Shown one piece after another: positions 6,202 through 8,732 of a DNA stretch of 8,732 nucleotides. Every line of letters starts with the position of its first letter. The stretch's first letter is position 1. Made by a program: the position numbers and the translations under genes. Where the stretch lies: assembly GCA_030671985.1 (NCBI GenBank), contig DAOVHI010000056.1, positions 1-8,732 on the forward strand, written 5' to 3'. This stretch comes from JAHJDO01 sp030671985 [NCBI: bacterium]. Lineage in GTDB: Bacteria > JAHJDO01. The notes beneath the pieces are model-generated. The model was not told the DNA's origin. It saw only the letters and a list, made by a program, of their open reading frames with translations, and searched no databases.

Positions 6202-8102
6202 TTATTTAGATATAATTCTTGCCAAATGCGACGAAGCCAGCAAGGCCAAGTTCGCGGTGGTCAAGAACGAAGAGATCTTAAGTACGATCGCCAACCGTAT
6301 TGAGCTCTGCAACCCGAAAGACCTTTTTATTCATACCGGCAGCGCTGGAAGATCGCGCCTATGTCAGAAAGATGGCTTTAGAAACGAGTGAAGAGCAGGA
6401 ATTGGCAATGAAGGGGCATACCATTCATTTTGATCCGCCAGCAGAACAGGGCCGGGTTGTTAAGCAGACTTACGCTATTGAAGATGAAGGTGTCTATGTC
6501 AGCTCCATGGCTAATGCTTTGCCTCGCGCGGAAGCTGATGATCTGATCCAAAATAACATGAAGAATATCATGGATGGAAAAACCATGATCATTGGTTTTT
6601 ATGTTCGTGGACCGAAAGGTGCACCAACGTCCTATGCCTCATTGACTATTTCCGATACATGGTATCTTGCGCACCAGCAGGATAATCTTTATCGTTGTAA
6701 TGTGGCTGATTTCCAAGCTCAGGTTGAGTTGATTGGCTTGTTTTTCACCAATACACATGGCAAAGGTTCTTTGAATACTAAAGAAGCCTATATTATGACA
6801 GATGGAAAAAAGAAGGAAACATGGGCCTGGAACGTTTCCTATCTTGGTAATTGTGCTTTGATCAAAAAGGGCCATCATCGCTTAGCGAATGATGACGCCA
6901 TCTACAGCCACCGCGGCAACAGGTTGTCCGAGCATATGTTTATTACCGGAATTAAGATGAAAGACGGTTCTATCGTATGGATCGATGGAGCAGCTCCAAG
7001 CGGATGTGGAAAGACTACGACGGCTATGGCCGGTGACACGTTTGTCGGCGATGATCTTGCCCAAGTATGGATCGCTGAGGACGGTACGATCAGATCGATT
7101 AATCCGGAGTTTGGTATTTTTGGTATTGTTAGAAATGTTAATATTGAAGGTGATCCTCTTTTGATGGAGCGTCTGCGCAATCCGGAATCTGAGGTTATCT
7201 GGACGAATGTCCTTATTGATGATAAAGGTGTTCCGCATTGAGAAGGTAATGGTGAAGAAACGCCTAAGAGCGGCAAGAACTTCCAGGGTGAATGGACAGA
7301 GGGCAAGACAGATGCTGATGGCAAGGTTATTCCAATCTCTCATCCTAATTCTCGCTGCACTATTCGTAGTAATGAATTGAGCAACTTTAACGAAGATGCT
7401 GCTAATGATGCCAAGGGTGTTGATACGGGAGTTTTTACCTATAGCGGCCGTGATACCGATACAATGCCTCCTGTTGTTGCCAGTTTGACAGCAGAAGAAG
7501 GTGTAACGTTTGGAGCTGATATTGCTTCCCAGACAACAGCTACCGAGGTTGGATCAAAAGGCGAAATTAAACGTTCACCATGGGCTAATGCGCCATTCTT
7601 CTTAGGGGCTTTAGGTGACTACATGGACGGGCAGTTCAGGTTCTTCACCAATCCTAAATTAAAAGTAAAGCCGGTTTTGGCTTCTTTAAACTACTTCCTT
7701 ACAGATGAAACTCGCGGTGGTGACACGAAGAAGCTTCTTGGGGAAAAGCGTGATGTTCGTGTTTGGCTGACTTGGTTAGCCCGCTTGGCGAACAAAGAAG
7801 TGACCGGTATTAAAACGGCTATCGGGATCATCCCGACATTTGAAGAAGTTAATAGCATCTTCAATGAGCTGATACCTGATAAGGGCTACACTCAGGAGCT
7901 GTATAACAAGCAGTTTGCGCTCTACGTTGATAATATCATTGCCAGGATCGACATGCAGGTAGAAGCGTATAAAAAAGAAGCCAATGTGCCTGAGCCTGAG
8001 ATCTACTTTGAAACACAGGCCGCTAAAAAGGTGCGTCTCGAGGCCTTGAAAGCAGAAAAAGGTTTCGTTGTGGTTCCGGACCAATTGGCCGAAATAGTCT
8101 AA
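6188..8102 (+). CDS. pckG: GTP-dependent phosphoenolpyruvate carboxykinase, interrupted by one frameshift and one in-frame TGA
   Basis: Cytosolic enzyme converting oxaloacetate plus GTP to phosphoenolpyruvate, CO2 and GDP (gluconeogenesis and anaplerosis). About 638 residues if repaired, a normal size for GTP-PEPCK. The start has a strong AAAGGAGG at 6174-6181, 6 bases before ATG. Family motifs, in repaired numbering: substrate loop VRGPKGAPTSYASLTISD; metal-ligand region LSEHMFITGI; P-loop GAAPSGCGKTTTAM from about 268, keeping the reactive Cys of GTP-PEPCK; VGDDLA near 287-291; INPEFGIFGIV; and the C-terminal FFTNPKLKVKP. The P-loop reads KTTTA where animal enzymes read KTNLA. Lesion 1: the first frame runs IELCNPKDLFIHTGS and then leaves homology; the next frame continues EDRAYVRKMALETSEEQELA, so the shift is at AGCGCT (6341-6346). 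Lesion 2: TGA at 7239-7241 stands where GVPH-W-EGN is expected (compare VYWEG in animal PEPCK); the same frame continues GNGEETPKSGKNFQ to TAA 8100-8102. The sequence between lesions is well preserved: recent pseudogene or sequence error. Confidence 0.88.
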
Positions 8103-8127
8103 AACAGCGAAGTAAAACATACGCAAC

Positions 8128-8165
8128 AAAGAGAAACGGGTTTTTTAAGGCCCGCTTTTCTTTTT
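8128..8165 (+). terminator. Intrinsic terminator after PEPCK
   Basis: CGGG (8137-8140) and CCCG (8151-8154) form the GC core, and the flanking A-rich GAGAAA and CTTTTCTTTTT extend the stem imperfectly and supply the U-tract (8156-8165). It lies 26-63 bases past the PEPCK stop, the expected place. Confidence 0.75.
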
Positions 8166-8170
8166 GGGGA

Positions 8171-8201
8171 ATTCTTCGGGGGCGACTTTGCCGAGAAGAA
8201 T
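8171..8201 (+). repeat. Bulged inverted repeat just after the terminator
   Basis: ATTCTTCGG (8171-8179) pairs with CCG-AAGAAT of 8191-8201, with a 2-base AG bulge and an 11-base loop. It is not followed by a U-tract on either strand. It could be a back-up structure that protects the mRNA 3' end or a recognition site; function unknown. Confidence 0.45.
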
Positions 8202-8236
8202 AACTGTAACCCATATTTAGCATATTTGATCACTAC

Positions 8237-8263
8237 TTGACGAGTTTTCTGGAATATTATAAC
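8237..8263 (+). promoter_or_regulatory. Possible sigma-70 promoter upstream of the miaB remnant
   Basis: TTGACG (8237-8242), a 15-base spacer and TATAAC (8258-8263). Both boxes are good but the spacer is shorter than the 16-18 optimum. It could be the surviving promoter of the decayed miaB copy, or drive a short RNA ending at the hairpin 8283-8311. Confidence 0.35.
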
Positions 8264-8282
8264 ATACTGTGTCTTTAGGTTT

Positions 8283-8311
8283 GATGAGAATGAATGTCGT
8301 ATTCATTCATC
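8283..8311 (+). repeat. Inverted repeat / AT-rich hairpin
   Basis: GAATGAAT (8288-8295), loop GTCGT, ATTCATTC (8301-8308) are perfect 8-bp arms. Alternatively GATGA-ATGAAT pairs with ATTCATTCATC (8301-8311) over 11 bp with a 2-base bulge. CTTATTT follows, a weak U-tract, so a poor terminator is possible. Confidence 0.45.
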
Positions 8312-8370
8312 TTATTTAACAGTTTTATACAGCACTTTACAGTTTATAACTTTCTCAAATGAAAGAAGAT

Positions 8371-8500
8371 ATGAAAAGAATTTTTATCCAGACATACGGC
8401 TGACCGTATGTACAAGTTCCGACGGATGATTTTGAAGGTGTTGAAGATGCTAACTGATTGTGAATGATGGAGTTATATAAAATATGTTGTAATTTCAAAG
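8371..8500 (+). pseudogene. miaB: Decayed N-terminus of MiaB (tRNA-2-methylthio-N6-dimethylallyladenosine synthase)
   Basis: ATG 8371 encodes MKRIFIQTYG, the start of MiaB, which normally continues GCQMN with the first Cys of the N-terminal UPF0004 iron-sulfur cluster. Here the Cys codon is TGA (8401-8403). Beyond it, homology can be followed only by changing frame. ATGTACAAGTTC at 8408-8419 recalls the QMN-x-F-D stretch. GAAGGTGTT-GAAGATGCTAAC (about 8434-8454) reads EGV then EDAN, one residue short of the usual EGVLEDA pattern. ATTGTGAATGAT (8457-8468) reads IVND, as in the GYEIVND strand that follows. After about 8500 nothing matches, and the radical-SAM and TRAM domains are absent. Intact MiaB methylthiolates i6A37 in tRNAs; this copy cannot. 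Right boundary uncertain. Several indels make this real decay more likely than a single read error, unlike the single lesions upstream. Confidence 0.6.
8392..8411 (+). repeat. Perfect 8-bp inverted repeat at the destroyed MiaB Cys codon
   Basis: ACATACGG (8392-8399), loop CTGA, CCGTATGT (8404-8411). The left arm is the Q-T-Y-G coding sequence of the miaB remnant; the right arm replaces the expected CAG ATG AAC codons and the loop contains the TGA stop. Confidence 0.7.
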
Positions 8501-8512
8501 ATTGAATTTATG

Positions 8513-8539
8513 GTTGACATCTACTTGACAGATGTCAAC
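8513..8539 (+). repeat. Perfect 10-bp inverted repeat with 7-base spacer
   Basis: GTTGACATCT (8513-8522), ACTTGAC, AGATGTCAAC (8530-8539). It includes two TTGACA hexamers (8514-8519, 8525-8530) but no suitable -10 follows either. The form suits a dimeric DNA-binding protein site or an RNA hairpin; no U-tract follows. Confidence 0.7.
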
Positions 8540-8546
8540 TTTCACC

Positions 8547-8558
8547 ATCAATATTGAT
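8547..8558. repeat. 12-bp perfect palindrome ATCAATATTGAT
   Basis: A self-complementary 12-mer 7 bases after the previous inverted repeat. AT-rich palindromes of this size can be operator sites, though one could arise by chance in AT-rich DNA. It is about 94 bases upstream of the -35 of the edge promoter, too far for a simple repressor site. Confidence 0.4.
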
Positions 8559-8651
8559 AACCTTTTTAGAAATATCGATCTTGGGTGTATTTATTTGAAG
8601 AATTGCCTACAACTAGGTCCTACTTATTAAACATTTACCACTGAATTAGCC

Positions 8652-8680
8652 TTGACTTTCTTAATAAAAAGGACTATGCT
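8652..8680 (+). promoter_or_regulatory. Near-consensus sigma-70 promoter
   Basis: TTGACT (8652-8657), exactly 17 bases, TATGCT (8675-8680). Counting 7 bases beyond the -10 puts the predicted +1 at 8687, the A of the downstream ATG. Confidence 0.7.
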
Positions 8681-8686
8681 TTAAAT

Positions 8687-8732
8687 ATGAAAAGGAATAT
8701 TGATAGGCACTTATTAAATTGGAAAGAATCTA
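8687..8732 (+). CDS. Start of a probable AAA-type ATPase (DUF4143 family), cut by the window edge
   Basis: ATG 8687 opens MKRNIDRHLLNWKES, in frame to the right edge (15 codons). The pattern of a basic start followed by LLxWK and a polar turn resembles the N-termini of AAA_14/DUF4143 ATPases, where a GARQVGKT-type Walker A follows; that part lies outside the window. These proteins are frequent in accessory gene content and their role is mostly unknown. There is no Shine-Dalgarno sequence upstream (TTTAAAT precedes the ATG), and the promoter position predicts a leaderless transcript. With 15 residues the family call is tentative; the gene itself is better supported by the promoter. Confidence 0.5.
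   Translation, partial: MKRNIDRHLLNWKES

Larger units (their letters stand above)
8203..8686. other. Gene-poor region with a decayed miaB start and several palindromes
   Basis: No intact ORF on either strand. Contents in order: a possible promoter (8237-8263); an inverted repeat (8283-8311); three ACAG units in 10-base phase (8319, 8329, 8339); the miaB remnant (8371 to about 8500) containing a perfect hairpin; a 10-bp inverted repeat (8513-8539); a 12-bp palindrome (8547-8558); and a strong promoter (8652-8680). Bases 8560-8650 show nothing recognisable. The stretch is AT-rich compared with the genes. Confidence 0.6.

Noticed and set aside
7239-7241. TGA reassigned to Trp in this genome
   Set aside because: The Trp codons checked in the ATPase and PEPCK are TGG, and the long intact genes contain no in-frame TGA. 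A recoded genome would show many TGA codons.
6882-7343. Minus-strand ORFs opposite PEPCK (6882-7343, 6902-7324, 6639-6878)
   Set aside because: Shadows of the PEPCK coding strand with no signatures of their own.
7377-8102. Separate gene starting at TTG 7377
   Set aside because: It is the same frame as the PEPCK part ending at the TGA, and the intervening codons 7242-7376 are also PEPCK-like, so it is the C-terminal half of one gene.
8203-8686. CRISPR array, IS element or attachment site in the gene-poor region
   Set aside because: The inverted repeats differ from one another, there is no regular repeat-spacer pattern, no transposase fragment and no target-site duplication.

Overview
The window comes from a bacterial genome of moderate, slightly AT-leaning composition, and every gene that can be supported lies on the + strand. 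Protein styles (an Rnk-type GreA-like regulator, a UspE-like tandem stress protein, an SGCGKTTTAM-type GTP-PEPCK, a PMR1/SERCA-like P2A ATPase) and strong purine-rich ribosome binding sites fit an uncultured Gram-negative-type bacterium. The candidate phylum Omnitrophota or another PVC-related lineage is my best guess, but that is a low-confidence impression, not something the sequence proves. TGG is used for Trp throughout and TAA/TAG end the intact genes.

Layout. Bases 2-2437 hold a P-type cation (probably Ca2+) ATPase cut off by the left edge. Bases 2547-2963 hold rnk, a nucleoside-diphosphate-kinase regulator with a GreA/GreB C-terminal domain. Bases 3218-5047 hold an APC-family amino acid permease fused to a cytoplasmic PTS EIIA domain with its phosphorylatable His present. 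After 24 bases comes a tandem-domain universal stress protein (5072-5975) carrying one frameshift. Bases 6188-8102 hold a GTP-dependent phosphoenolpyruvate carboxykinase carrying one frameshift and one in-frame TGA, followed by an intrinsic terminator near 8165. Bases 8203-8650 have no intact gene. They contain a decayed miaB 5' end (from 8371) and several clean inverted repeats. At the right edge a near-consensus sigma-70 promoter (8652-8680) places its predicted +1 exactly on the ATG (8687) of a gene whose first 15 residues resemble AAA/DUF4143-type ATPases.

How the genes may work together: permease and stress protein look like one operon. An EIIA domain on a transporter suggests that uptake responds to a phosphoryl-transfer state fed by phosphoenolpyruvate, and PEPCK makes phosphoenolpyruvate from oxaloacetate. 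The set (ion pump, Rnk, EIIA-permease, Usp, PEPCK) reads as housekeeping, stress and carbon-state adjustment rather than a defence or mobile island.

Most notable: the frameshifts in the stress protein and PEPCK both sit on the hexamer AGCGCT, in the same codon phase and same direction, and both are repaired by adding one GC dinucleotide (AGCGCT back to AGCGCGCT). That points either to a shared systematic sequence or assembly artefact or to the same mutational event occurring twice. I found no convincing new defence, CRISPR or mobile system.
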